Of a stretch of DNA of 21,468 bases, positions 1-9,442 are shown in pieces. The notes under the pieces are model-generated. The model was not told where the DNA came from. It saw only the letters and a list, made by a program, of their open reading frames with translations, and searched no databases. Each line of letters opens with the position of its first letter. The stretch's first letter is position 1. The position numbers and the translations under genes were made by a program. Source of the DNA: Zygnema cylindricum (taxonomy: Eukaryota > Streptophyta > Zygnematophyceae > Zygnematales > Zygnemataceae); NCBI GenBank assembly GCA_037447655.1, contig JBBHKE010001776.1:359803-381270 (forward strand), in the 5' to 3' direction.

Positions 1-132
1 AAAACACTAAAAACCCAAAGTAAAAGGACTAAAGACAAGCCAAAGAAGACGAAAACTAGAAAACTACGACACGTTCACTCTTTGATCCACGAAATAAACA
101 CACATGGAGTATGCTTAAGCATTACGAATGGC

Positions 133-810
133 CTAATATGCGTCCCCTTCCGTGAATTGTTCGTCCGTAACCTCTTCTTCTTGAGTACCGGCGTCGGCAT
201 CGTGAGAATTTCCGAGGGATTCCCGTGCCCTTCCTAAGGGAGGTGGCACTTCTTCACCGTCGAAATGGTTTCGGTGTTTGTTGATGATACATTGCAACTG
301 ATGTGTAAGCATTCCCTCCTCCCATGTCCCGTCTTTTAATGACAACCCACATTGGATCATTGCTTTTCTTGCAAATCGCATCCCGTCCTTGTCTTTCATG
401 GAGTTAACTTCTCGGATGGAGTCTCTAGCCAATTCGAGAAAAAACCTTTTCCCCGGCCCTATTAACTTTCCAGACCAACCTCGATTAGAGGGTTGTGACC
501 ACTGTTCATTCTTAACCCCTGACATCTTCCAATTTTCCCATTTCCTACTCCAAACCTCTTATATTTTTGATATTACGAAAGAATCTGCCGGTTGCACCAA
601 GTGAGTAGCACTCGGTGGAAAAAAGTGTAACACCGTATTTTTGGCAACCAAAACGCGGTTTAACGGACATGTTGTGTCCTCCGCAATTATCCAGGAAGAC
701 TATTTTATGTCGACCATAGGGATCGGCTTGATACGACCTCCGGTCCTCAAACCATTGGGGGAAGACTCTCTTGTCGTTCCAACCCTTGGGCCCCGTGCGA
801 TAGCACACAC
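133..810 (-). pseudogene. Transposase exon 4 (second half of DDE domain and C-terminus), broken
   Basis: The acceptor AATAATAG at 811 joins in phase 1 and gives VCYRTGPKGWND, a conserved stretch of this transposase group. The second catalytic Asp lies in FLDNCGGHN. At the A6 run 619-624 (T6 on the coding strand) the frame shifts: the downstream frame, one base over, carries PPSATHLVQPADSF with the third catalytic Asp. A TAA at 561-559 then interrupts the restored frame just after SKI. Beyond it the frame stays open to the natural TAG at 135-133, encoding a conserved-looking C-terminal part (WSGKL.GPGKRFFLELA, FARKAMI.CGL, IINKHR.HFDG) and an acidic tail. Exon length is one base more than a multiple fitting the other exons, which supports a single-base insertion. 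Confidence 0.82.
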
Positions 811-965
811 CTATTATTGACGACATGGAAAAAAAATGCATTAAAATAAAAAACATGAAGGAGGGAAAGAAGGAGAAGGGGGATGAAAAAGGTGAGGGGA
901 GAAGAAAGGGAGAGGGAAGAAACAAACAATTCAAGACATACAAAATGATATAAGGGGATGTATAC
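811..965 (-). other. Transposase intron 3, 155 bp
   Basis: The intron runs from GTATAC at 965 to AATAATAG at 811 on the minus strand. About 80 bases (roughly 842-925) are almost purely C and T on the coding strand, an unusually long polypyrimidine tract for so short an intron. It splits a glycine codon in phase 1. Confidence 0.75.
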
Positions 966-1217
966 CTGGAATATCGTCGGGGAGATTGCGTATCGGATAA
1001 CTCCTATTTCGGTTTGTGAGAATAAGCATGGGTGCTTCAATACATGCGTTCACCCCTCCGGTGAGACGCACCATCAAAGTCATGGATTCACCTCCACCGG
1101 CAACGTCGGCATACTTCACGACTTCATCGCCACGGAAGCCTAATGTTTTGCCATTGTCCATATTCAATATCAAGTGGGTCTCATCCATATTCTCCACTAA
1201 ATCTTCGTCGAAGTCAC
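966..1217 (-). CDS. Transposase exon 3 (first half of DDE domain)
   Basis: The acceptor ends CTAG at 1218 and the donor is CAG|GTATAC at 966/965. Both are phase 1. The 83 complete codons contain ENMDETH, in which the Asp (codon 1185-1183) is the first catalytic metal-binding residue. This is followed by the typical beta-strand and loop series of DDE_1 transposases: a TLGFRGDE turn, GGGESMTLMVRLTGG and APMLILTN, ending at LPDDIP. The frame is open throughout. Confidence 0.82.
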
Positions 1218-1358
1218 CTAGTTCAAACAATGAAGATAACGACAACGAAACAAAGATGAGTTATTAAATATTATTACTTTATGTTTGATAAAATCAATAA
1301 TTTTGACACAAAAAAATAAATTACAATGTCATATGTAGCAATAAAGTATAAGTCTTAC
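1218..1358 (-). other. Transposase intron 2, 141 bp
   Basis: The intron runs from GTAAGA at 1358 to CTAG at 1218. It is AT-rich, with a T-rich stretch on the coding strand and a fairly weak pyrimidine tract before the acceptor. It splits a glycine codon in phase 1. Its assignment rests on exact frame continuity between the CENP-B-type and DDE parts. Confidence 0.72.
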
Positions 1359-1838
1359 CCGAAAGGAAGCCCCTTTTCAGAACACCTAAGTGATACGCCA
1401 CGGTTTTCTCAATGTGTTCCTCTTTTTCCGGACTACATTGTAATTTGCCTTTTTGGGCACGGATGACGATGTTGTGTTTCTCATGAAACCTTTGGATCCA
1501 CCTTTTTGTAATTCGTGTAGTCCTCTCACGTCCAAATTCGTCAAAAAACTCCGGCGCATGCTCCTCTTTCAAACGTATTATGATGTCGTACGCCATCTCT
1601 TGCACGATTGTTGTAGAAAGTTTCATGCCCGCCTTTTTAAATCGATGAAAATCCTCGAGTAATTCTTCATGAAGATGGGTCACCCATGGCATTTCCTTCC
1701 TTCCCCTACCCGGTAATGCTTTCATTACCGCCACATTTCGTTTACCGAAGCCCGACGTAGACAACGTATCAGTCGTATCTCTAATACCTCTTACTATGGC
1801 CACCCTTTCAACCCACCATCTCCTTGCTTTTTGATACT
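1359..1838 (-). CDS. Transposase exon 2 (CENP-B-type DNA-binding region)
   Basis: The acceptor is a strong pyrimidine tract ending CTACAG at 1839 and the donor is CGG|GTAAGA at 1359/1358. Both junctions are phase 1. The exon encodes about 160 residues. It starts with the KARRWWVERV motif and has a basic GRGRKEMPW segment before a helix-rich stretch (HLHEELLEDFHRFKKAG and LSTTIVQEMAYDI). It continues with RITKRWIQRFHEKHN and RAQKGK, the pattern of the second half of a CENP-B/pogo helix-turn-helix region that contacts the element's terminal repeats. The frame is fully open, so this DNA-binding part is undamaged. Confidence 0.82.
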
Positions 1839-1893
1839 CTGTAGATGAAGAGAAGAAATAAATAACATCATCTAAAAAATGGGGGTAACAATG

Positions 1894-3012
1894 TAGATAC
1901 ATAAATAAATAGATAGGTAGACAGATGTATAGATAGATAATTAGTTAGATATATAGATAGTTAGATTAGACACATAATTAGATTCGACAAATTATTAGAT
2001 TATATAGATAGTTAGATTAGATAGATAATAAGATTGTAAGCAGATTTCATAGACGAACAGATTAGATAGATAGGCTGATAAATTGATTAGATACATAACT
2101 AGATTGACAAATATTTAAATAATATAGATAGTTAGATTAGATAGATAATTAGATTCGACAAATTACTAGATTATATAGATAGTAAGATTAGATAGATAAT
2201 AAGATTGTGGGCAGATTTCATAGACAACAGATTAGATAGATAGGCAGATAAATACATTAGATACATAACTAGATTCGACAGATAATTAGATTATATAGAT
2301 AGTTATACTAGATAGATAATAAGATTGTAGGCAGATTTCATAGACGGACAGATTAGATAGATAGGGAGATAAATAGATTAGATAATAACTAGATTTGAAA
2401 GATAATTAGATTATATAGATAGTTAGATTACATAGATAATTAAATTATGGGCAGATTAGATAGACAGACAGATTAGATAGATAGGTAGATAAATTGATTT
2501 TGTACATAATTAGATTCGACAGATAATTAGATTAGATAAATAGTTAGATTAGATAGATTATTAGATTATAGGCAGATTAAATAGACAGACAGATTAGATA
2601 GATAGGCAAATAATTATATTAGATACATAATTAGATTAGACAGAAAATTAGATTAGATTGATTGTTAGATTAGATAGATTATTAAATCATAGATAGATAA
2701 GATAGATAGACAAATAATTGGATAAGACAAATAATTAGGTTAAATGCATAATTAGATTCGACAAAAAAATAGATTAGATAAATAATTAGATTACATAGAT
2801 AATTACATTAGATAGATAATTACATTAGGTAGATAATTAGATTAGAGAGATACTTAGATTACATAGATAGGCAAATTACATAGATATGCAAATAATGAGA
2901 TTAGACAGACTATTAGATTAGACAGGTAATTAATTTAGACAGATAATTAGACATGTCAATCATTTAGACAGATAATTAGACATGTTAATTGACAGATATA
3001 TAGATAGATAGA
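1894..3012. repeat. GATA/GATT-type tandem array with ~120-bp higher-order period
   Basis: About 1.1 kb is built from variants of GATA, GATT and AGACAGAT-like units. In 2040-2690 a longer period is visible: the landmark GCAGATT, usually followed by TAGAC and an AACAGATTAGATAG-like tail, recurs at 2040, 2211, 2331, 2451 and 2572. Spacings are about 171, 120, 120 and 121 bp. The right part (2690-3012) is more irregular. The array probably grew by slippage followed by unequal exchange. It lies wholly inside transposase intron 1. Confidence 0.93.
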
Positions 3013-3135
3013 TACTTAAAGTACAGTCATAATTGGATAGATACTTAAACTACAGTCATAATTGGAAGTACAGTTGTAATTAAAAGTACATTTATGACTT
3101 GAAGTGCAGTTATAATTAAAAATATGGTTGTAATC
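3012..3135. repeat. 29-bp tandem repeat, two good and further decayed copies
   Basis: Units at 3012-3040 and 3041-3069 start ATACTTAAA and share TACAGTCATAATTGGA, differing at only a few bases. Shorter degenerate units (AGTACAGTTGTAATTA and similar) follow to about 3135. The repeat directly abuts the GATA-type array. Confidence 0.85.
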
Positions 3136-3242
3136 AAATGTATAAAAAAACAGGAAATAGAAACAAAGCAGAAAAATTGTTTTTTTTTGTTTTGAATTAT
3201 AGGTTTGTCTTTGTTATAAAAAGGGTAAACGGAAAAAAATGG

Positions 3243-3640
3243 ATTCGAAATGGATTCACATATATCAAAACTGAATCAGCAACTGAAACTGAAACGGAAT
3301 AGAAATTGAAAAATATAATATTCAATTGAAAACTGAAACTAAACTGAAAAACTGCAAATTGTGTTAAAAAAATGGCAAAAACATCTAACCATCAACAAAA
3401 CATAGAAAGGTAATATAATAAAGTATAAAATTTTAAAATGTTTTCGAAATGGATTTACGGAAACCAAAACTGAATCAGCAACTGAAACTGAAAACGGAAT
3501 AGAAATTGAAAAATATAATATTCAAGTGAAAACTGAAACTAAATTGAAATATTGCAAAATTGTGTAAAAAAAATTGGCAAAAACCTCTAAAAATAACAAA
3601 GTGTAGAAAGAAAATATTAAATAGTATTAACTGAAAAAAA
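3243..3640. repeat. 199-bp tandem duplication in transposase intron 1
   Basis: Two similar copies, about 3243-3441 and 3442-3640, share TTCGAAATGGATT, CTGAATCAGCAACTGAAACT, AGAAATTGAAAAATATAATA and a GGCAAAAAC landmark at the same offset. CTGAATCAG occurs at 3271 and 3470, which gives the 199-bp period. Copies differ by scattered substitutions and small indels, so the duplication is not very recent. Confidence 0.92.
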
Positions 3641-3745
3641 TGAGAGTATAAGAGATCGTAAATCCTCGGAAACCGCTCAAAATATAGTAATAATCGAGAG
3701 GTGGGTTGATGAGGCATAGGGGAAAAGAGTTTTAGGAAGACTTAC

Positions 3746-4133
3746 TACATCCCTTGCTTCCCGAAAATTGTTCAGGAAACTTTTTGATAGTTTTGGGGAT
3801 CAGATTTCGGTATCCGTTTGCCCGCTCCTCAGCAATCATCCACGTGATTATCCGCAAACGGTCCCTTTTCGTTGTAACATGTTGTCTTTTCCTTCTGGTC
3901 TGCGGCGGGACAGCAACTGTAGGGTGACTCCCTAAATCTCCACCCGCGGTGTTGTCGTCTCCGCTCGAAGCTTCTTCCACGAGTGGCTCCACACGTTCGG
4001 TTGCACCACTCGCCATTTCGGACCCCACACTGTTCATCTCTCCGATCACCTCTTCAACAACAGGTGCAGGGATATGAGATATGCCGTTATATCTCGTCGC
4101 GTAGTTACCCCACATCCTTGTAAATCTCCACAT
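3746..4133 (-). CDS. Transposase exon 1 (N-terminal region)
   Basis: This exon opens at an ATG (4133-4131) that has an in-frame TAG four codons upstream, so the start is bounded unless a further exon lies upstream. It encodes about 129 residues: a start MWRFTRMWGNYATRYNG, an acidic middle, a basic RRKRQHVTTKRDRLR stretch and a helix ending near FPEQFSGSKG. The donor reads TA|GTAAGT at 3746/3745 and leaves one base of a split codon. Joining to exon 2 at the CTACAG acceptor gives continuity into KYQKARRWW, as expected in this transposase group. No lesion is seen. An acceptor-like TTCAG just upstream of the ATG means an additional 5' exon is possible. Confidence 0.75.
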
Positions 4134-4305
4134 ATCTGAAGACTAAGCAACTATTTATATGGGGAAAGGATAGGCAAGAAAGGGTGAGTGATGTAAGAGT
4201 AAACGCAAATAAAAAAAAAAAAATGCTTATGCCATTGTTTGTCCGAAAGTGCACATATATGTAAAACTTATAAACGCTGGAGGTTAAAAAAACGCGGCAA
4301 TCCAT

Positions 4306-4587
4306 TGTGAAAACAGGGTGGGTTCAAAATTTAAATTTTAATATTTTGTTTTAAATTTCAAAGATTTTAAAAACTCAAAATATAAGCGTGAATGTGTCAA
4401 ATTTCCCGCGGAATTTTTTTACGAAAGAGGTGTACGGAATTCTCCAGCAAAAGAGTCCAAGAGGACAGACGATTTGTGTTTTTTCATTGTTTTGCAGGTT
4501 TGACGTTTTTACAGTTAATAATATAGCCACGTGTAATTGTGGGTGTCCAATAATATGTTGCGTTACGTAGATTCGTGAAATTACCTT
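4306..4587. other. AT-rich 5' flank of the transposase gene
   Basis: This is A/T-rich DNA upstream of exon 1, with a TTTAAATTTTAATATTTTGTTTTAAATTT stretch (about 4329-4358) of alternating A and T runs. The promoter and outer end of the pogo-like element should lie here, but no terminal inverted repeat could be identified. A short open frame at 4388-4570 has no recognisable protein features. Confidence 0.5.
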
Positions 4588-5155
4588 CTACTTGCGACTC
4601 ATTTAGAGTTAAACTTAACTCTAATAAGTGCTCATTTTGCGACTTCGTCGTCTGAAAGCAACTTTATTAGAGATAAAAGACATTATTAAAGTAAATTTAC
4701 TCTAATATAGCCACCAAAGTGCGACCGTATTAGAGTTCATTAGTACTATGAATATGAAAACAACGCAACGTAATTGCTGTTTACATTGGAAGTATAACCG
4801 TTATTCATTCGTTCATAACAATTGGTAGTTGATTATGTAACTGCGCTTAATTTACATGTAACCTTCAACGGCGGTTTGACGTAACTGACACTGCGGCAAA
4901 TAGTACTAGCGTCATAATGACGTCAATACTATACAGACTGACAGATTTTGTACGTCTACGTAATTTAGTGTTCATAATTATCGCGCACATAATTATCGCC
5001 GACATAACCCAATATAGAATAATTAAATAAATTAGAGTAAACTTCATAGTTGAAAAAGCTCTATCACACAAATTAGCATTCATTACTCTAATTGTTTTTT
5101 TTTTGTTTTTTTACTCTAATTTTTTCATTACTCTAATTACGATTCGCGGTGTACA
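4588..5155. mobile_element. Possible miniature element with ATTAGAGT subrepeats
   Basis: The motif ATTAGAG/CTCTAAT occurs about nine times in both orientations between 4600 and 5135. It includes a palindrome with arms AGAGTTAA (4605-4612) and TTAACTCT (4615-4622). The right end, ATTACGATTCGCGGTGTACA (5135-5154), matches the end of the GTACACC-type family seen at the right of the window. The left end (ACTTGCGACTCATTTAGAG) is only loosely similar to its inverse, so the left boundary is uncertain. Confidence 0.45.
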
Positions 5156-6909
5156 GTATATTACAAAATACTATTATGTAGCCTACTATATCTTTTTGCT
5201 CTTATTGCCGATAAGGAATTTTGTTGGTCTCGGAGCGATATATTGGGACCCCTCACCATTCGATAACCAATAACTATCGGTATCGGTTTTATCACAATAA
5301 GTTTTTACCGACACACAACACTAGTTTTTGTTATCATCCGTCACATTTTTTTAAAGAAACAATAACCATGTCAACCATTTGTTATAACCAACAACGATTT
5401 CTAGTACGAGTATATCTCATACACTTTTTTATGTCGAAAGAAAAGCGGTTAGTATTAAAACTAACTAGATTCAGATGTTGCCCAAAATTTCATCGATAGT
5501 GGATTTGTTGAAAAACACAAATTCAGTGAGGAAGCAACTGAAGTTGAGCTTCAAGTGAAATTTTAAGATGTGCTTTGCATAATCCCCAAGTTAAAAACAT
5601 AAAAAGGGGATTAGAGTATTTTTAAGTTTGCTAAGACCTTTCAAAACATAAAGTTGGGAATGGAGGAGGTCATTTCAGGAAATCTTAATTAACAACTCAC
5701 AATCCTATTATCAATTGGGCCAAAAACAATAGTGGTATCATCTCGTAGCCATATATTAACAGTAACCTAGCCAATCAAAACCAAACCCTAAGAAAACTAA
5801 CTCTTTAATGGACAAAATACACCCCCTTGTCTTCATTTCTCTCTTCTTCTCTCGTTTCTCTCTTCTTTTCTCTATACAAACATAACTCGTTTAGAAGAAA
5901 AAACAAGCCAAAAGGTGTATTAAAGGCGAATGAAATAATAAATAAACTTAAAGAAAGAGCAACACAAGGGAGGAACTATTTTTAAGGCATCATCTTTTGG
6001 ACAACAATAATATAAGTCGAGGAAGATTAAAAAATGGAGAAAAATAGTACACAAGGTGAAGTCATAAAACCAACAAACTCTAAAGGTTTAAAGTTACAAA
6101 AATTAAAACACAAATTTAAGATACATTTTTTCGGATGATTTAGTAGTGTGTCGATTAGGTGTATTGAACATAGTATCATTTTTTTTACAGACTCCCCTTA
6201 TGTGAGGAATTTATAAACCGTCACTTTTTGAAGAAGATGAATTTAAAAAACCAGCCAAAAGGTTATAAGCTAAAAGACACAAAAAACCTTCAGCCCGCCT
6301 TACGAAGCCCAATTGTAGTTTGTAAAAAAAAAAAGATGGGAGTTTGGTAAGATGTTTATGGCAGTAAACGTGTTTGTGCGTTAATTGGGGATGCGTATTG
6401 GATTTGAGGCCTTAGTTATATAAATCTACGTTGAACTACAATAAAGGAAGAAATGGGGTTGTTTATTTGATGTCTTATGCTACCGTACCATTTTGTACCT
6501 TTTGTGTTCTTTTTTTTATAGAACATGTTTACTAAAAGTTGATCGAATTCTCCAAGCGCCCAAGCGTCAACAGTAAGCATCCATTTTTTTAAGCATCCGC
6601 GAAGCAATCGCTCTGCCTAACTTGTTTCCTGGTACCTTACGGCTACCATCCTCCAGCAAAAAAGTGGTTGTGTGCAATTGTTGCACTTAGAAGTTGAGCG
6701 TAAGTTCCACAATGAACTAGGTGAAAATTTTACACATGATATTGGTCATGAGACTTCAGACACAGTGGATACAAATACACCAAAAGCCATGAAAAAGTCG
6801 ACGGAGGATACCTCTCACGCTCACTTTGCCATCTCGTGGAATGGATTTTGGGTTTTCAATCATTTTAGCACAGTTTGTAATGTGATATATTTGGCATGTA
6901 CAAAAATTA
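5156..6909. other. Intergenic stretch, no supported gene
   Basis: There is no coding region I can support. Notable content is a pyrimidine-rich run at about 5822-5876 (CTTCATTTCTCTCTTCTTCT and similar), which can resemble a plant core promoter or leader but has no gene attached. A hydrophilic open frame lies at about 6672-6850 on the plus strand, containing HNELGENFTHDIGHETSDTVDTN; it looks more protein-like than its surroundings, but it lacks an ATG and an assignable family. It could be a decayed exon. Confidence 0.4.
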
Positions 6910-7658
6910 GGGTACGACCCCGTGTAATTGTAACTTAGCGAACTTACTTTGTATTTTAGCGTAGATTCGCCGTACACGGTTTTGGAGTGTCCCAATGTGT
7001 AACAACAAAATTGTTACTTAAGAATATGGCAATTGCATAGGTCGACAATGCCTGTGACGACCATCAACGTCTACAATTTGTCTTGCCGCACCAGATTGTT
7101 TGAAACATTTTCAAGCGTCGCAAGACACATCGTAATTTTTGAAACGATTTGTATGTCGCATGTCTATGAGTGACATTGTAGACGTACAGCCTTACAGCCA
7201 TGACTATGTAACATGCCTTTGTGTTTGCCTTTTTTGACCGGCAACCATGAATGGAATTAGAATTCATGGCGCCTTCGCAGATTTTGCACCTTTCTGTGAA
7301 AAATGGCACACTAGCCTTCAGACCCGTGCAAAATAAAACAGTACAAGATGCAAGCGGACAAAATCGAACTGCACTCCACTTTTTTTCGTCGTCAAATCAA
7401 GAAACTTTTCACACGTGAGAGTATGTTTTCCTCTTTGTGAAAGTTCTTTTACTTCATTTAAAACACACCACAAATGTGTTTTAAGATAAGTTTGAAGATT
7501 ACGTGACATTGGGTCAAAAAAACACAAGACAACTTTAAGTACATCCTAAGTTAGAGGAAGACGCAAAATGTACTCTCCAATTTTGCGATTTCTTTGTATG
7601 GTTACAACTTTAGTATACGACGGAAAAAATCTCGTACTTAGCCACATGGGTCGTACCC
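6910..7658. mobile_element. Possible PIF-like non-autonomous element
   Basis: An 11-bp inverted repeat, GGGTACGACCC at 6910-6920 and GGGTCGTACCC at 7648-7658, bounds 749 bp. The left flank is TTA and the right flank GTA, so a 3-bp target duplication would need one mutation. The GGGT start and the size match the two clear elements immediately to the right. It could be a diverged member of the same group or a chance repeat. Confidence 0.35.
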
Positions 7659-7707
7659 GTACTAGGACGCTTGTTGTTTAAATAATTAATTTCATGGGCT
7701 CTTATAA

Positions 7708-8425
7708 GGGTGAAGTTCCATCATACGTTTCTGTAATTGTACGGCCAACTCTACAGACCGGGTCGATTGAGTCGAAGTTCCATCACGTAGAGTTTGTAAG
7801 CCACGTGTTCTAAATTGACTAGCGCCACGCAAGTTACCATCCGATATTGAATATCTTTCAAATTTTTAGCACCGACAAACTTAACTTCAAATCTTAACTT
7901 GCGTACCATGTACCTGCGTACGACATGACCATTCGACAAAACTTTTATACATTTTGCAGACGACGCCAGCTCATTTTTTAGGGTTTCAGTTTTCGAAAAC
8001 ATAACGAAAGTTCGTTGACATAAATAGTGTGACGAACAAAAGTTACCGAAAATAGCGTGACGAGGGGATGTTACGAAATTTCGTTTTTAGTTTCGTTTAT
8101 ATTTTGGAAACCGCGTGTCATGTGGAAATCTTAAGATTTTTCGTTGGTTTTCCATCATGACACGTAGCTTAATTGTTCACCGTGTCACAATTTGTTTTTT
8201 CTGTGTATGCCAACGAGGTGGGTTGAGTCTAACAGAGAAAATTGAAGCGAACTCATCGCAGATGAACATCCGACGGCCAGTATTACCTCCAAGACCTCCG
8301 GAGAGTATCGCCAAGATTCCCTGTAATGTTGGTTTTCGTATAAAAACAAAATAGGCGGTACGATCTGGTACGGAGAGTCGGGATTTCTAATAGAAACGCC
8401 ACTTTCGCTTGATGGAACTTCACCC
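7708..8425. mobile_element. PIF/Harbinger-like non-autonomous element, 718 bp
   Basis: The ends form a perfect 16-bp inverted repeat, GGGTGAAGTTCCATCA (7708-7723) and TGATGGAACTTCACCC (8410-8425). The element is flanked by direct TAA copies at 7705-7707 and 8426-8428. A 3-bp TWA target duplication with ends starting GG is the signature of PIF/Harbinger elements (established knowledge). No transposase is encoded, so mobilisation would be in trans. The interior contains the palindrome ACGAAATTTCGT (8073-8084) and a block with AATAG.GTGACGA repeats shared, in opposite orientation, with the element at 19685-20452. Confidence 0.88.
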
Positions 8426-8871
8426 TAAATCTACCTTCAAATATTATGCTTTAAGAATCTTTGACGATTTTCACCATATGAACACAAGTATACGCGGTAC
8501 CGACCCAAAATAAACCAGGGGAGCATTTACTAACAAGACTGATGGCAAATTGGTCTATATTAATGCCAGTAAACGCGTTTTTAAGATTAGGGTCTATATT
8601 AATGCCAGTAAACGCGTTATTAAGATTAGTGGCAATGCCTGACGGAGTAACGACCTTATGTTTAGGTACAGGGTAGGTGCTAAACAGCTCGGCACGTTAA
8701 GTAACAACGATATTTTTGGTTCGGAAGTTCCAAAACAAGTATAAAACCTATAGATTCGGCTCGGCCTAAAATCAAACCGAACGAGCCGAGCCGAACCTAG
8801 CTGAGCACTATTCAAAGTAAAAAAAAGTCAATATGTTTTATCGTTATATAGTGCCAAGTTTGTACATATTA
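8426..8871. other. Spacer between two PIF-like elements
   Basis: This 446-bp stretch has no gene. It holds a 39-bp tandem duplication (8552-8629) and an 11-bp inverted repeat, TTCGGCTCGGC (8755-8765) with GCCGAGCCGAA (8785-8795), which can fold into a GC-rich hairpin. Confidence 0.7.
8552..8629. repeat. 39-bp tandem duplication
   Basis: Copies at 8552-8590 and 8591-8629 start GGTCTATATTAATGCCAGTA and differ at one base (GTTT versus GTTA). Near-identity indicates a recent local duplication. Confidence 0.95.
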
Positions 8872-8910
8872 GGGTAACATTCCATTAGGCGTTCCCAGTA
8901 AACGTACAAA

Positions 8911-9012
8911 AATGTTAAAATGTTTAATGACAGGGTTTACTGGCAGTCCACTCCATTGTGAAATGTTAAAATGTTTAATGACAGGGTTTATTGGCAGTCC
9001 ACTCCATTGTGA
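8911..9012. repeat. 51-bp tandem duplication inside the 1.9-kb PIF-like element
   Basis: Copies at 8911-8961 and 8962-9012 start AATGTTAAAATGTTTAATGA and end CCACTCCATTGTGA. They differ at one position (TTTACTGG versus TTTATTGG). It lies close to the left terminal repeat of the element. Confidence 0.95.
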
Positions 9013-9379
9013 TTGTGTCGGGCCAGTAAGCAACCTTTCGAAATTATGATTGTTGCCACGTCGTTAGTGTTCACATTTTGAAAATCTAATTTTTTTTCTT
9101 TAAACGGATAATCTGAACAATAACAGCAGTACCACCGGAGGTAGTTAATGATTCGTACGAAAAATTTGCGGCCAGATTTTATTTTTTTAAATGGAAATCA
9201 AAATTTCAAAACGGAATGGCAAAAAGCTTGCGAAAACTTTGCAGGTTGGTGGATGTTAGACGGAGCGTGCGAGGATACTTTCGGTTGACTTGCATCCGGC
9301 GTGGCACGTAGAACATGGCATGTATGACGTGTAGGCTTGCGATGGCCTGTTGGAAGTAGATTTTTTTTTGCTATTTTAC

Positions 9380-9442
9380 GTGTACCAATGGTACACGACG
9401 AGTGTGAAGCAACTCTCCTCGGGAGGAGAGTATCTTCACACT
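9380..9442. repeat. Two adjacent strong hairpins
   Basis: The first is a perfect palindrome, GTGTACCA-A-TGGTACAC (9380-9396). The second, four bases on, is AGTGTGAAG-CA-ACTCTCCTC (9401-9420), loop GG, then GAGGAGAGT-AT-CTTCACACT (9423-9442): 18 paired positions with one 2x2 internal mismatch. Such symmetry is far beyond chance at this length. It may be a foldback insertion or a structured RNA; no expression evidence is available here. Confidence 0.9.

Larger units (their letters stand above)
1839..3745 (-). other. Transposase intron 1, 1.9 kb, repeat-filled
   Basis: The intron is bounded by TA|GTAAGT at 3745 and a strong pyrimidine tract with CTACAG at 1839. It is more than ten times longer than the other two introns. 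Nearly all of it is tandem repeats, described separately. No coding content is seen; the short frame at 3717-3475 is a by-product of T-rich repeat sequence. Confidence 0.75.
133..4133 (-). pseudogene. Pogo/Tigger-like DDE transposase, four exons, two disabling lesions
   Basis: The gene encodes a cut-and-paste DNA transposase of the pogo branch of Tc1/mariner, expected to bind the element ends in the nucleus and catalyse excision and integration. The exons I infer are 4133-3746, 1838-1359, 1217-966 and 810-133. Their lengths fit one reading frame of about 598 residues except for one extra base in exon 4. Order of parts: an N-terminal region with a basic RRKRQ stretch, a KARRWW motif near residue 133, a CENP-B-type helix-turn-helix region (about 175-280, with RWIQRFHEKHNI and QKGK), then a DDE_1-type catalytic domain with NMDET (Asp about 301), LDNCGGHN (Asp about 414) and, past the frameshift, QPADS (Asp about 449). 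Lesions are a frameshift at the A6 run 619-624 and a TAA at 561-559. The element's terminal repeats were not found; its 3' end may lie left of the window. Family assignment is firm; loss of function is inferred from the two lesions. Confidence 0.88.

Noticed and set aside
1894-3640. CRISPR-like array
   Set aside because: Units are contiguous simple and tandem repeats without unique spacers, inside a eukaryotic intron.
3475-3717. Membrane-protein-like open frame on the minus strand
   Set aside because: The Phe/Leu-rich translation comes from T-rich repeat sequence inside transposase intron 1.
5733-5750. Retrotransposon primer-binding site (TGGTATCATCTCG, similar to the initiator-Met PBS)
   Set aside because: The match to the usual TGGTATCAGAGC fails after eight bases, and no LTR end or gag-pol coding is next to it.
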